Positions 7,687-15,098 of a stretch of 45,607 nucleotides of DNA are shown here, one piece after another. The stretch's first letter is position 1. Every line of letters begins with the position of its first letter. The notes beneath the pieces are model-generated. The model had not been told where the DNA came from. It ran no database searches and saw only the letters and a list, made by a program, of their open reading frames with translations. A program made the position numbers and the translations under genes. The DNA is taken from NCBI GenBank assembly GCA_030431435.1, contig JAUIJI010000008.1, forward strand, positions 1-45,607. The letters are read 5' to 3'. Source of the DNA: Alphaproteobacteria bacterium (GTDB taxonomy: Bacteria > Pseudomonadota > Alphaproteobacteria > Sphingomonadales > Sphingomonadaceae).

Positions 7687-8757
7687 CTATTCGCTGTCTT
7701 CGGTGAACACGGTGACTTCGGTCGAAAGCCCGGCGATCAGCTGGCGCGGGCTCTGCTCGTCCAGTTCGATGCGCACGGGCACGCGCTGCGTCACCTTGAT
7801 CCAGTTGCCGGTGGCGTTCTGGGCAGGGAGCACGGAAAATTCCGACCCTGTCCCCGCGCCGATCGATGCGACATGGCCGTGCAGCACAAGGTCGGGATAG
7901 GCATCGAGGCGCACTTCGGCGCGCTGTCCGGCGGCCATGTGATCGAGGTCCGTCTCCTTGAAATTCGCCTCGACAAAGGTGCTGCCGCGCGAAACCAGCG
8001 TCAGGATCGGCAGGTTGGGCAGCACCTGCTGGCCGATCTGCAAGCGGTCTGCCTCGGCCACGCGACCGGCAGATGGTGCGCGGATTTCGGTGCGGCGCAG
8101 GTCCAGCTCTGCCGAGGCGCGCTGCGCCTGAGCTGCAGCGATGCGCGGATCCTGCCCCGGAACCGCGCTGCCACGGGCCAGCCTTGCGCGCGCTTCGGCC
8201 TGTTGCGCCTCGGCCTGACGCAACCGGTCCTCTGCCTGGGCAACGGCGTGCTGCGCCGCGTCATAGGCCGCACGGGTGGTGAAACCGCGTTCCAGCAGTT
8301 CCTCCTGCCGCCGGAACTGCGTGCGGGCAAAGGCGATATCCTCGCGCGCTGCGGCAATGTCCACGCCGGTAAGGCTGGGATCGTTCCGCTTGGCGGTGAG
8401 GTCTGCTTCGGCGGTGGCAATTGCCGCGTTGGCGGCCTGGATCTGCAGCTGGAACGGCTCTGGATCGATGCGGAACAGCAGGTCGCCCGCGTTCACCTCG
8501 TCATTCTCCGCCACCGCAACCTCGACGATACGCCCGCCGACTTCGGCGCTGACCGCGACCATGTCCTGCTTGATATAGGCATTGTCGGTGCTCACCTTGC
8601 CTTGCTGGCTGAGCCAGTAGAATGCCGCCGCTGCAACCAGCACCAAGGGCACGGACAGCATCAGCACGATACGCCTGGCTTTACCGCTCTTCCTGCCGGT
8701 GCTTTCCGGTTGCGCGTATTGGCCCGGTTCGGGCGTTTGCGGGTCGGCTTCCGCCAT
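7687..8757 (-). CDS. HlyD/EmrA-type membrane fusion protein
   Basis: The 356-residue periplasmic adaptor partners the EmrB-like transporter encoded downstream. A short polar N-terminus is followed by one membrane anchor (ARRIVLMLSVPLVLVAAAAF, about residues 27-47), a split lipoyl domain (KQDMVAVSAEVGGRIVEVAVAENDEVNAGDLLFRID), an Ala/Gln/Arg-rich coiled coil (about 100-190) and the second lipoyl half (RAPSAGRVAEADRLQIG). The ATG at 8757 was chosen over an upstream start because AAAGGA lies 6-8 bases before it and the extra N-terminal residues would be non-homologous. Expression is probably from the divergent intergenic region upstream. Confidence 0.88.
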   Translation of the reverse strand: MAEADPQTPEPGQYAQPESTGRKSGKARRIVLMLSVPLVLVAAAAFYWLSQQGKVSTDNAYIKQDMVAVSAEVGGRIVEVAVAENDEVNAGDLLFRIDPEPFQLQIQAANAAIATAEADLTAKRNDPSLTGVDIAAAREDIAFARTQFRRQEELLERGFTTRAAYDAAQHAVAQAEDRLRQAEAQQAEARARLARGSAVPGQDPRIAAAQAQRASAELDLRRTEIRAPSAGRVAEADRLQIGQQVLPNLPILTLVSRGSTFVEANFKETDLDHMAAGQRAEVRLDAYPDLVLHGHVASIGAGTGSEFSVLPAQNATGNWIKVTQRVPVRIELDEQSPRQLIAGLSTEVTVFTEDSE

Positions 8758-8790
8758 GTTCCTTTGAGTCCCTCTCAGCTTTGCGCGCTG

Positions 8791-8817
8791 TTTATAGGGA
8801 ATGGTTTCTAACAACAA
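8791..8817 (-). promoter_or_regulatory. Putative promoter for the emrAB-like operon
   Basis: On the minus strand TTGTTG (8817-8812) is followed after 15 bases by TATAAA (8796-8791). The -10-like box is strong, the spacing slightly short. It lies about 35 bases before the adaptor start, inside the 115-base gap between divergent genes. No obvious operator symmetry or adjacent regulator gene is present. Confidence 0.35.
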
Positions 8818-8872
8818 CTGGTCTGCTGTGCGGGGCTGACCGCGCCCCCGCAGTGAGCTAGGACAACCCGCG

Positions 8873-9529
8873 ATGAGTTCCATGACCTTGCACGCAGACC
8901 TCTTTTTCAGCTTTCGCTCGCCCTATTCCTACCTCGCGGTGGGCCGCTATCGCGCGCTGGCGCAGCAATATGATTTCTCCATCCGCTTGCGCACGGTAAT
9001 GCCGCTGGCAATTCGCGATCCGCAATTCTTCGCCCGCGGCAATCCGCTGATGATGCCCTATGTGCTGGCAGATGTGCAGCGGATGGCGGACTATCTCGGT
9101 CTCCCGCTTGCCTGGCCGGATCCCGATCCGGTGGTGCAGGACCTTGAGACGCGCGCTATCGCGGCAGAGCAGCCGCATATCCGGCACATATCGCGCCTTG
9201 GTGAAGCGGCAGAGCGGCTCGGGGAAGGGCTGGCCTTTGCGCATGAAGCAGCACAGCTGATCTGGCGCGGAACCAGGGGCTGGAACGAGGGCGATCACCT
9301 TGCCGGCGCTGCTGCGCGGGCGGGGCTGGACGGGCAGGCGCTGCAAGACATGGTTGCCAGCGAGGCTGCCACGCTTGATGACGGTATCGAACAGAACCAC
9401 GCCGCGCTGGAGGCGGCAGGCCATTGGGGCGTGCCGACGCTGGTGTTCGACGGGGAACCCTTCTTCGGGCAGGACCGTATCGACATCGCGCTCTGGCGCA
9501 TGAAACAGGCAGGATTGCAGGAACGATGA
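8873..9529 (+). CDS. DsbA-family / 2-hydroxychromene-2-carboxylate isomerase-like protein
   Basis: A thioredoxin-fold protein of 218 residues. The N-terminal LFFSFRSPYSYLAVGRY carries the S-P-Y-S signature of 2-hydroxychromene-2-carboxylate isomerases in place of a CxxC motif, and the C-terminal WGVPTLVFDGEPFFGQDRI has the cis-Pro loop and the closing FxGQDRI. Kappa-class GST-like isomerases use glutathione to open aromatic catabolic intermediates; whether this one does so is unknown because no catabolic genes are nearby. No signal peptide. Its stop overlaps the ATG of the hydrolase that follows, so they are translated together. Confidence 0.85.
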   Translation: MSSMTLHADLFFSFRSPYSYLAVGRYRALAQQYDFSIRLRTVMPLAIRDPQFFARGNPLMMPYVLADVQRMADYLGLPLAWPDPDPVVQDLETRAIAAEQPHIRHISRLGEAAERLGEGLAFAHEAAQLIWRGTRGWNEGDHLAGAAARAGLDGQALQDMVASEAATLDDGIEQNHAALEAAGHWGVPTLVFDGEPFFGQDRIDIALWRMKQAGLQER

Positions 9530-10278
9530 GCATGGAAACGATCGCAAGCTTCGATGGCGCGGAACTGGCTGTGCACCGCGTTGGCGAAGGCAGACCGGTG
9601 CTGCTGCTGCACGGCCTGTTTTCCAGCGCGGCGATGAACTGGATCGATTTCGGCCATGCGCGGACGCTGGCCGAGGCAGGGTTTGAAGCGATCATGCCCG
9701 ACTTGCGCGCGCATGGACAAAGCGCCACGCCGCATGATCCGCAAGCCTATCCGCCTGATGTGCTGATGCGCGATGCCCGCGCAGTGGCGGATGCTCTCGG
9801 TCTCGAAGCTGGCAGATACGACCTTGTCGGCTTTTCGCTTGGCGCGCGCACTGCGGTGAACGCCGTGCTGGCCGGGATGCAGCCGCGCAGGCTGGCGCTG
9901 TGCGGGATGGGCCTGCAGGGGCTTTCCGGCTGGGCGCGGCGCAGCGCCTTCTTCATCGATGCCATCGACCGTTTCGAGGAGGTGAAGCACGGCGATCCTG
10001 CCTATTTCGCCGTGTCCTTCATGCGCAAGATGGAGGTGGACCGCGTGGCCGCGCGGCTGTTGCTGCAGGCTGTCGAGGATATCGAGGATGCTGACCTGTC
10101 CGGCATCACCATGCCCACAGGTGTCATCTGCGGCGATCAGGATCGCGACAACGGATCGCCGCAGGACCTTGCCGATGCATTGCCGCAAGGAACCCATATC
10201 GAAATTCCCGGTACGCATATGTCCTGCGTCACAAAACCGGAACTCGGGCAGGCCATCGCAAGTTACCTGTCCGATTGA
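9526..10278 (+). CDS. Alpha/beta-fold hydrolase
   Basis: The ATG at 9526 overlaps the preceding stop (ATGA) and gives a 250-residue protein. Visible features: oxyanion-hole segment VLLLHGLFSS (about 25-34), nucleophile elbow VGFSLGA with Ser104, a likely catalytic acid in GVICGDQDRDN, and a histidine near the end in IPGTHMSCV. A cap region lies between. This is a typical single-domain esterase or C-C hydrolase of unknown substrate. Coupling with the HCCA-isomerase-like gene hints at a shared small-molecule pathway. An alternative start further upstream would overlap the neighbour by about 100 bases and is unlikely. Confidence 0.87.
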   Translation: MSMETIASFDGAELAVHRVGEGRPVLLLHGLFSSAAMNWIDFGHARTLAEAGFEAIMPDLRAHGQSATPHDPQAYPPDVLMRDARAVADALGLEAGRYDLVGFSLGARTAVNAVLAGMQPRRLALCGMGLQGLSGWARRSAFFIDAIDRFEEVKHGDPAYFAVSFMRKMEVDRVAARLLLQAVEDIEDADLSGITMPTGVICGDQDRDNGSPQDLADALPQGTHIEIPGTHMSCVTKPELGQAIASYLSD

Positions 10279-10367
10279 GAAGACACTCGTCGAGGTTCGA
10301 TGGCCATATAGCTGTGGCTGCGACATCCCTTGGCGGCGTGGGACGAGCTGTGAGGGGAAACAGGATC

Positions 10368-11369
10368 ATGAAAACTAGCTGGATCGCCGTATTCGGGCTC
10401 GCCACCGTCGCATGCTCTGGCGTGGGCGATAGCTATGGATCGCCTGCATCAGCCAGCGACATCACCGGTACATTATTCGTCGCCAACAAGCGCGGGGCGA
10501 GCCTCAGCCGGCTGGATTTGGCGAGCGGCGAAGAGACGCACCGTGCGACCACATGCGAGAACCCGCACGAATTGACAGTCTCGCCTGATGACACGCTGGT
10601 GATGGTGGCCTGCTATTCGGGCCGGACGGTGGAAGCTTATCGCACGGCAGACCTGTCGCGAGCTTACCAGGCGGATCTTGGCGCCAGTGCGCGCGTGCAC
10701 AGCGCTGTGTGGCTCGACGATGACCGGATCGTGGCTGGCGCAGAAGGCCGCGGTTCGCTGGTCGAGATGGAGCCGCAGGAAGATGGCACTTTCGCGCTCA
10801 CCGAAATTGGCAGTGGCGGTGATGGCCCGCATATGGTCGCGGTCAACGATGCCGGCGATACGGCATGGGGCACCTTCATCCCGGCGGGGAGCGTGGTGCG
10901 ATATGACCTGGTCACGAACGAGGAAGCGCTTCGCATCCATGTGGGCGAGGATATCGAGGCACTGGCGCTGTCGCCTGACGGCTCGACTGTCTGGGTCGGC
11001 TCGAACAGCGCGAACACTGTCTATCGCCTCGACGCGCGAACGCTGGAGGTTCAGGCCGCAATCCCTGTGGGTGAGGTTCCGATCCGCATCGCCGCGCATC
11101 CGGGCGGGCAATATGTCGTGTCGTCCAATTTCGGCAGCGGCGATCTCAGCGTGATCGATACTGCGAGCAATGAGGTTGTGCGGACGATCCCTGTCTCAGG
11201 CTCTCAGGATGCGGCGCAAGTGACCCTGGTGTTCAATGAAGACGGTTCCCGCCTCTACGCCGCAGAAACCGGCGATGACGTGATCGCCGAGGTCGACTTC
11301 GAGACTGGCGAAGTGTTGCGGCGCTTGCCAGCAGGGCCGGGCGGTGACGGGCTGGCGGTGATTGACTGA
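10368..11369 (+). CDS. Beta-propeller (YncE-like) lipoprotein
   Basis: A 333-residue protein. The ATG at 10368 has a gaggggaaa ribosome binding site and gives a signal peptide MKTSWIAVFGLATVAC ending in a lipobox-like TVAC, so it is probably a lipoprotein with the rest in the periplasm. The body is a run of about seven propeller-like repeats (GTLFVANKRGASLSRLDLASGE; TVWVGSNSANTVYRLDARTLEV; YVVSSNFGSGDLSVIDTASNEVV; RLYAAETGDDVIAEVDFETGEVL). Such YVTN/YncE propellers bind partners or ligands; no active site is evident. It ends near a pair of REP-like palindromes. Confidence 0.85.
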   Translation: MKTSWIAVFGLATVACSGVGDSYGSPASASDITGTLFVANKRGASLSRLDLASGEETHRATTCENPHELTVSPDDTLVMVACYSGRTVEAYRTADLSRAYQADLGASARVHSAVWLDDDRIVAGAEGRGSLVEMEPQEDGTFALTEIGSGGDGPHMVAVNDAGDTAWGTFIPAGSVVRYDLVTNEEALRIHVGEDIEALALSPDGSTVWVGSNSANTVYRLDARTLEVQAAIPVGEVPIRIAAHPGGQYVVSSNFGSGDLSVIDTASNEVVRTIPVSGSQDAAQVTLVFNEDGSRLYAAETGDDVIAEVDFETGEVLRRLPAGPGGDGLAVID

Positions 11370-11380
11370 TACTCCCCATT

Positions 11381-11406
11381 CGTCGCCCCGTGCTTGACAC
11401 GGGGCA
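11381..11406 (+). repeat. REP-like palindrome, unit 1 (facing unit 2)
   Basis: A CGTCG head is followed by an 8-base-pair stem gccccgtg / cacggggc (11385-11392, 11398-11405) around the loop CTTGA. The unit at 11445-11470 has the same head and loop on the opposite strand with a different but still complementary stem. Layout and position between genes match REP elements of alphaproteobacteria. No transposase (RAYT) gene is in the window. Confidence 0.65.
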
Positions 11407-11444
11407 GGGCTGCCTCTTGTCCGAACCATGCAACAAGTAAGCCT

Positions 11445-11470
11445 TGGCCCGCATCAAGTGCGGGCCGACG
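11445..11470 (-). repeat. REP-like palindrome, unit 2 (inverted relative to unit 1)
   Basis: Read on the minus strand: CGTCG head, stem ggcccgca / tgcgggcc, loop CTTGA. The stem bases differ from unit 1 in several pairs but stay fully complementary, which is the usual sign of a REP family. Units 1 and 2 face each other across 38 bases, a BIME-like arrangement. Confidence 0.65.
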
Positions 11471-11501
11471 AAGCAGGGCGTCTTCCCCTGATCAAGCCAA
11501 C

Positions 11502-11538
11502 AAAAAGGGCGCCGACCCTTGCAGGTGGCGCCCTCTTT
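11502..11538 (-). terminator. Terminator of the rpsF-rpsR-rplI operon (possibly bidirectional)
   Basis: An 8-base-pair stem agggcgcc / ggcgccct (11506-11513 with 11527-11534) closes a 13-base loop. On the minus strand it runs into TTTTT directly after the stem, 26 bases past the rplI stop. On the plus strand it is followed by CTTTTA, so it may also end transcription from the propeller gene. Confidence 0.8.
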
Positions 11539-11563
11539 TATCGCTTGAGCGGTGAAGTCAGCC

Positions 11564-12196
11564 TCAGGCTTCCTCTTCACCTGCTTCGTCAGCAGCGGCC
11601 TCTTCACCGGCATCTTCGGCCGGGGGAAGGTCGCCCAGTTCGCGATCGGGATCGAGCTCGTGCTGGAAGCCGGCTTCGGCTTCTGCCGCAGCTTCTTCCT
11701 CGTTCATCTGCGCAATCACGTCGACACCCTGGCTCTGCAGTTCGGCTTCGTCATCCGAGCGGGCCACATTGGCCTTCACGGTGATCTGGACTTCCGGGTG
11801 CAGGGCGATGGTCACGTCGAACATGCCGATGGTCTTGATCGGCGCGCCCATGATGACCTGCTTCTTGTCGATGTCGTGGCCCTTGTCGACCAGACCGGCA
11901 GCGACGTCACGAACGTTGACCGAGCCATACAGCTGGCCAGTGTTCGAAGCAGCACGGATGAGAACGATCTCTTCGCCGGCAACCTTGTTGCCCTGCGCTT
12001 CGGCAGCCGTACGCTTTTCGGCGTTTTCCGCTTCGAGGCGTTCGCGGTTGGCTTCGAAGACAGCCTTGTTCGCATCATTGGCGCGAAGGGCCTTCTTCTG
12101 CGGCAGCAGGAAGTTGCGGGCATAGCCGTCACGCACGGAGACGACGTCACCGATGGTGCCGAGCTTTTCGACGCGTTCGAGGAGAATGATATCCAT
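11564..12196 (-). CDS. rplI: 50S ribosomal protein L9 with acidic tail
   Basis: The 210-residue protein begins MDIILLERVEKLGTIGDVVSVRDGYARNFLLPQKKA, the 23S-binding N-domain of L9, followed by the long connecting helix (ANKAVFEANRERLEAENAEKRTAAEA) and the C-domain. It exceeds the usual 150 residues because of a 45- to 50-residue tail rich in Glu and Ala (EEEAAAEAEAGFQ... AGEEAAADEAGEEEA). A GGGGAG ribosome binding site sits in the 14-base gap after the rpsR stop. Last gene of the operon. Confidence 0.95.
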   Translation of the reverse strand: MDIILLERVEKLGTIGDVVSVRDGYARNFLLPQKKALRANDANKAVFEANRERLEAENAEKRTAAEAQGNKVAGEEIVLIRAASNTGQLYGSVNVRDVAAGLVDKGHDIDKKQVIMGAPIKTIGMFDVTIALHPEVQITVKANVARSDDEAELQSQGVDVIAQMNEEEAAAEAEAGFQHELDPDRELGDLPPAEDAGEEAAADEAGEEEA

Positions 12197-12210
12197 GTGT
12201 CTTACTCCCC

Positions 12211-12420
12211 TTACTTCACGATGTAGGGCAGCAGGCCCAGGTGGCGGGCGCGCTTGATGGCCTTGGCCAGTTCACGCTGCTTCTTGGCAGAAACGGCGGT
12301 GATGCGGCTCGGCACGATCTTGCCACGCTCGGACATGAAGCCCTGCAGCAGGCGCGTGTCCTTGTAATCGATCTTCGGCGCGTCCTTGGCGTTGAACGGG
12401 CAGGACTTGCGGGGCCATCT
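12211..12420 (-). pseudogene. rpsR: 30S ribosomal protein S18, 5' end missing
   Basis: Read from 12411 to 12211 on the minus strand, 66 codons give a clean S18 body: [20 protein letters not shown], then [20 protein letters not shown] and so on to GLLPYIVK. The expected N-terminus (about eight residues like MARPFFRR) and its start codon are absent. Upstream in this frame there is no ATG, GTG or TTG for more than 20 codons; instead the sequence is the S6 gene in another frame. The nearby ATG (12418-12416) is out of frame with S18. S18 is a core ribosomal protein, so a sequence or assembly deletion is the likeliest cause. The body itself is undamaged. Confidence 0.85.
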
Positions 12421-12710
12421 TCGTGTTCTTCGACAGCGATGGGCAGCCAGCGGATGACGTCTTCGTTGCTCTTGTTCTGGCGCTCAAGTTCGGCCACCAG
12501 CGAACCCGGTCCGTCGATGTTCAACATCACGAAGTGGGCCTTGCGGTTACGGTCGATCTTGTATGCGAGGGACTTGAGGCCCCAGGTTTCGGTCTTGGTG
12601 ACCTTGCCGCCATTGTTCTCGACGATTTCCGTCGTGGCAGCTGCAAGCGCATCAACCTGAGCCTGGCTCAGATCCTGGCGCGCAAGCAACACGTGCTCGT
12701 AAAGAGCCAT
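12216..12710 (-). CDS. rpsF: 30S ribosomal protein S6, C-terminus lost and fused out of frame into rpsR
   Basis: Residues 1-100 ([20 protein letters not shown] ... [15 protein letters not shown]) are a normal S6, including [19 protein letters not shown] and the core [12 protein letters not shown]. Residues 101-164 are a wrong-frame reading of rpsR (Arg/Ser/Pro/Cys-rich) and not real protein. The usual end of S6 (about 20 charged residues), its stop codon, the intergenic gap and the start of rpsR are all missing at about 12411-12418. S6 binds S18 on the 30S platform. A GGAAG ribosome binding site precedes the ATG. Treat the annotated end as an artefact of the deletion. Confidence 0.85.
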   Translation of the reverse strand: MALYEHVLLARQDLSQAQVDALAAATTEIVENNGGKVTKTETWGLKSLAYKIDRNRKAHFVMLNIDGPGSLVAELERQNKSNEDVIRWLPIAVEEHEDGPASPARSTPRTRRRSITRTRACCRASCPSVARSCRAASPPFLPRSSVNWPRPSSAPATWACCPTS

Positions 12711-12754
12711 GTCACGCTTCCTTTCATGTTCCTGCCGATCGCTGGCTTGTCCGT

Positions 12755-12776
12755 CCGGATGACGGGGCCCCTCCGG
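12755..12776 (-). promoter_or_regulatory. Hairpin in rpsF leader (possible S6:S18 control site)
   Basis: Five-base arms ccgga / tccgg enclose a GC-rich loop containing ggggcccc, 45-65 bases before the rpsF start. In several bacterial groups an S6:S18 complex represses rpsF translation by binding a leader hairpin. This structure is only a candidate: I cannot confirm the consensus fold from sequence alone. Confidence 0.25.
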
Positions 12777-12845
12777 CTTTCTTCAACAACCCGTTCCGCT
12801 GTGGAAAAGGTTTCCACGAGGGCCGTCGCCCCCGCGGAAGAGGCG

Positions 12846-12873
12846 CACATAGACGAATTGCCCCGGAATGCAA
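12846..12873 (-). promoter_or_regulatory. Possible rpsF promoter
   Basis: On the minus strand TTGCAT (12873-12868) and TATGTG (12851-12846) are 16 bases apart, giving a leader of about 130 bases before rpsF. A moderate match only. The same stretch lies upstream of the divergent DUF3237 gene. Confidence 0.3.
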
Positions 12874-12912
12874 GCGCGGCTAGCATCGGCTTTCAATCGA
12901 GGGGAGTATTCC

Positions 12913-13422
12913 ATGAAGCGTGCCATCATCGCCACAACTGCGGCAATCGCTGCAACCTTTGCCGCACCTGCCACCGCGCAGGAAGCCCCGCCGGAACCGG
13001 GGCTGGAATTGCTCTACCGCTCGGTCGTGTCGCTGGGCGAGGCGATCGAGGTGGGTGAAACCGCGCGCGGCGTGCGGCGCATCATCCCCATTACCGGCGG
13101 AACCTTCGAAGGGCCGGACATGCGCGGCGAGATCCTGCCGATGGGCTGGGACTGGCAGCTCGATGTCACGGGCGGCTGCTCGCAGATCATCGCCGACTAT
13201 TTCCTGCGTACGGATGACGGGGCGGTGATCAACGTCGTGAATACCGGCGCGCTGTGCCGCCCGAACGAGGATGGCCCGCGCCCGGTGCGCACCAGCCCCG
13301 TGTTCGAAGCGCCGCTGGGCAAATACGAATATCTGAGCGAAGGCGCCTATATCGGTACGCTGGGCTTTGATCCCACGGTCCAGGAACCGCACGTCGTCAT
13401 CACCGTATACAAGGCGAACTGA
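12913..13422 (+). CDS. Exported DUF3237 protein
   Basis: A 169-residue protein with a clear Sec signal peptide (MKRAIIATTAAIAATFAAPATAQ, cleavage about residue 22-23). The mature part matches DUF3237: GEAIEVGETARGVRRIIPITGGTFEGPDMRGEILPMGWDWQL and ADYFLRTDDGAVINVVNTG. The family is a small beta-barrel of unknown function; most relatives are cytoplasmic, so the signal peptide is notable. A gaggggag ribosome binding site precedes the ATG at 12913; the ATG 45 bases upstream lacks one. Divergent from rpsF. Confidence 0.85.
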   Translation: MKRAIIATTAAIAATFAAPATAQEAPPEPGLELLYRSVVSLGEAIEVGETARGVRRIIPITGGTFEGPDMRGEILPMGWDWQLDVTGGCSQIIADYFLRTDDGAVINVVNTGALCRPNEDGPRPVRTSPVFEAPLGKYEYLSEGAYIGTLGFDPTVQEPHVVITVYKAN

Positions 13423-13499
13423 CGCGCACGACTTGCGCGGTCGCCTCGCAGTCGGCAAGGCTGGCCAGCGGATCACAAGCTGACACGTAAGGAATCTGC

Positions 13500-14468
13500 A
13501 TGCCCGGTGGCCTTGTCGCCCTGCTAGACGACGTATCGATCATCGCCCGCACCGCTGCCGCCAGCGTGGACGACATTGCAGCGGCTGCGGGCCGGGCAGG
13601 GTCCAAGACGGCGGGGGTGGTGATCGACGATGCGGCGGTGACGCCAAGCTATGTCACCGGCCTTTCGCCCGCGCGCGAACTGCCGATCATCTGGAACATC
13701 ACCAAGGGCAGCCTGAAGAACAAGCTGCTGATCCTGCTGCCGGGCGCGCTGCTGCTCAGCGAATTCCTGCCGGGCGCGATCATCTTCCTGCTGATGCTGG
13801 GCGGAGGTTACCTGTGCTATGAAGGCGCTGAAAAGGTGCTGGAAAAGCTCGGCGGCGAAAAGCACGGCAAGACGGTGGATGACGTGATCGAGGATCCCGT
13901 CGCCTTCGAGAAGCAGCGCGTATCAGGCGCAATCCGCACCGACCTTATCCTGTCGGCCGAAATCATGGCGATCACCCTGAACGAGGTGGCTGCCGAAGAC
14001 CTGCTGACGCGCGGCGCGGTGCTGGCGCTGGTGGGAATCGCGGTGACGGTCGCGGTCTATGGCACGGTGGGGCTGATCGTGAAGATGGACGATGTCGGCC
14101 TGCACCTGGTCAAGAACGGTATTACAGCAGCGGGCCGCAAGTTCGGACGCCTGCTGGTGCAGGGAATGCCAAAGCTGCTGGTGGCGCTGTCGCTGATCGG
14201 CACCATCGCCATGCTATGGGTCGGCGGCGGGATCATCCTGCATGGGCTGGAAGAGATCGGCCTCGGCGCTCCTGCGCATATTGCCCACGACATCCAGCAC
14301 TGGGTGGAACAGGCCACTGCAGGGCTGGGCGGAGTGCTCGGCTGGCTGACCTATGCTGCCCTGTCAGCGATTTTCGGCCTTGTGCTGGGCGCGGTGATCG
14401 CGCTGCTGCTGCACAAGGTGCTGGGGCTGGGCCATGCGGTCGAGGACGCAGAAGCGGAAGCGCACTAG
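13500..14468 (+). CDS. DUF808 family inner-membrane protein (YedI-like)
   Basis: The 322-residue protein matches the DUF808/YedI family: MPGGLVALLDDVSIIARTAA and AGVVIDDAAVTPSYVTGLSPARELPIIWNITKGSLKNK, then repeated membrane segments (LLILLPGALLLSEFLPGAIIFLLMLGGGYLCYEG; GAVLALVGIAVTVAVYGTVGLIV; LIGTIAMLWVGGGIILHGLEEIG; AIFGLVLGAVIALLLHKVLG). Function is unknown. An aaggaa ribosome binding site lies before the ATG. It converges with the next gene, the two stops being three bases apart. Confidence 0.9.
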   Translation: MPGGLVALLDDVSIIARTAAASVDDIAAAAGRAGSKTAGVVIDDAAVTPSYVTGLSPARELPIIWNITKGSLKNKLLILLPGALLLSEFLPGAIIFLLMLGGGYLCYEGAEKVLEKLGGEKHGKTVDDVIEDPVAFEKQRVSGAIRTDLILSAEIMAITLNEVAAEDLLTRGAVLALVGIAVTVAVYGTVGLIVKMDDVGLHLVKNGITAAGRKFGRLLVQGMPKLLVALSLIGTIAMLWVGGGIILHGLEEIGLGAPAHIAHDIQHWVEQATAGLGGVLGWLTYAALSAIFGLVLGAVIALLLHKVLGLGHAVEDAEAEAH

Positions 14469-14471
14469 GCG

Positions 14472-14981
14472 CTACATCCAGCGTGCATGGCGCGGCGGAA
14501 TGTCGTCGGGCTCTGCTTCAGGCACAGGTTCCGGATCGGGCATCGCTTGCGGGATGGGATGCGCGCTGGGGGCATCTTCTGGCGCGCGCGGCCTTGCCGG
14601 TGGGGCCAGTTCGCTCATGGCTTTTTCCCCGCCGTGGCAATCCTCTTGTGCGTCATGGTCCACAAAACCGAGCCGCCCCTCGGCAATCGCATCGCGTCGG
14701 CGGCGGCGCTCTTCGGCGATCCATGTGTCGACATCGCTCCAGCAGCGGCCATCGCTGCATTCCACGCGCTCGTCCGGGTGGATCACGAACCACGGATCAT
14801 CCTCGGCTGCGCGCTGGTCCACCACCAGCGGGGTGAGGATGCGTTCGGAACTGACTTGCCAGCCAACCACATTGGCGCGCACCAGGTCGACTTGGCTGTC
14901 ATCGAAATAGGCGTGCACCAGATATGTCCCGCGTTCTGCCGGGATCATCCCCACACCGGCTGGCCGGTAACTCTTCGCCAT
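14472..14981 (-). CDS. Uncharacterised cytoplasmic protein with Pro-rich tail
   Basis: I do not recognise this family. The ATG at 14981 has AGGGG about 9 bases upstream and gives 169 residues; an ATG nine codons further up lacks a binding site. The first 100 residues look folded (ERGTYLVHAYFDDSQVDLVRANVVGWQVS; a DxRCWSDVDTWIAEERRRRRD stretch), while the last 50 are Pro/Ala/Glu-rich and probably disordered. No signal peptide or membrane segment. Tail-to-tail with the DUF808 gene, and downstream of the Mur ligase on the same strand. Confidence 0.65.
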   Translation of the reverse strand: MAKSYRPAGVGMIPAERGTYLVHAYFDDSQVDLVRANVVGWQVSSERILTPLVVDQRAAEDDPWFVIHPDERVECSDGRCWSDVDTWIAEERRRRRDAIAEGRLGFVDHDAQEDCHGGEKAMSELAPPARPRAPEDAPSAHPIPQAMPDPEPVPEAEPDDIPPRHARWM

Positions 14982-15072
14982 TACGCAAATACCCCTGTCT
15001 TCCGGCATGGCACGCTAGGAGAAGCGACTGAAAGAGCGGCGAAGGAGTGTCGTTAACGCGGAATTGAGGATG

Positions 15073-15098
15073 TTTTGGAGATCACAATCTCTCCAAAA
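15073..15098. repeat. Inverted repeat at the 3' end of the Mur ligase gene
   Basis: Perfect nine-base arms ttttggaga (15073-15081) and tctccaaaa (15090-15098) with an 8-base loop spanning the stop codon of the minus-strand gene. No T-run follows on either strand, so a standard terminator is not supported; it may protect or end the mRNA. Confidence 0.4.

Noticed and set aside
6340-8811. An 823-residue plus-strand ORF antisense to the efflux genes
   Set aside because: It is a shadow of the high-GC EmrAB-like genes: composition is His/Gln/Arg/Asp-rich with no motifs, and both minus-strand proteins are clear family members.
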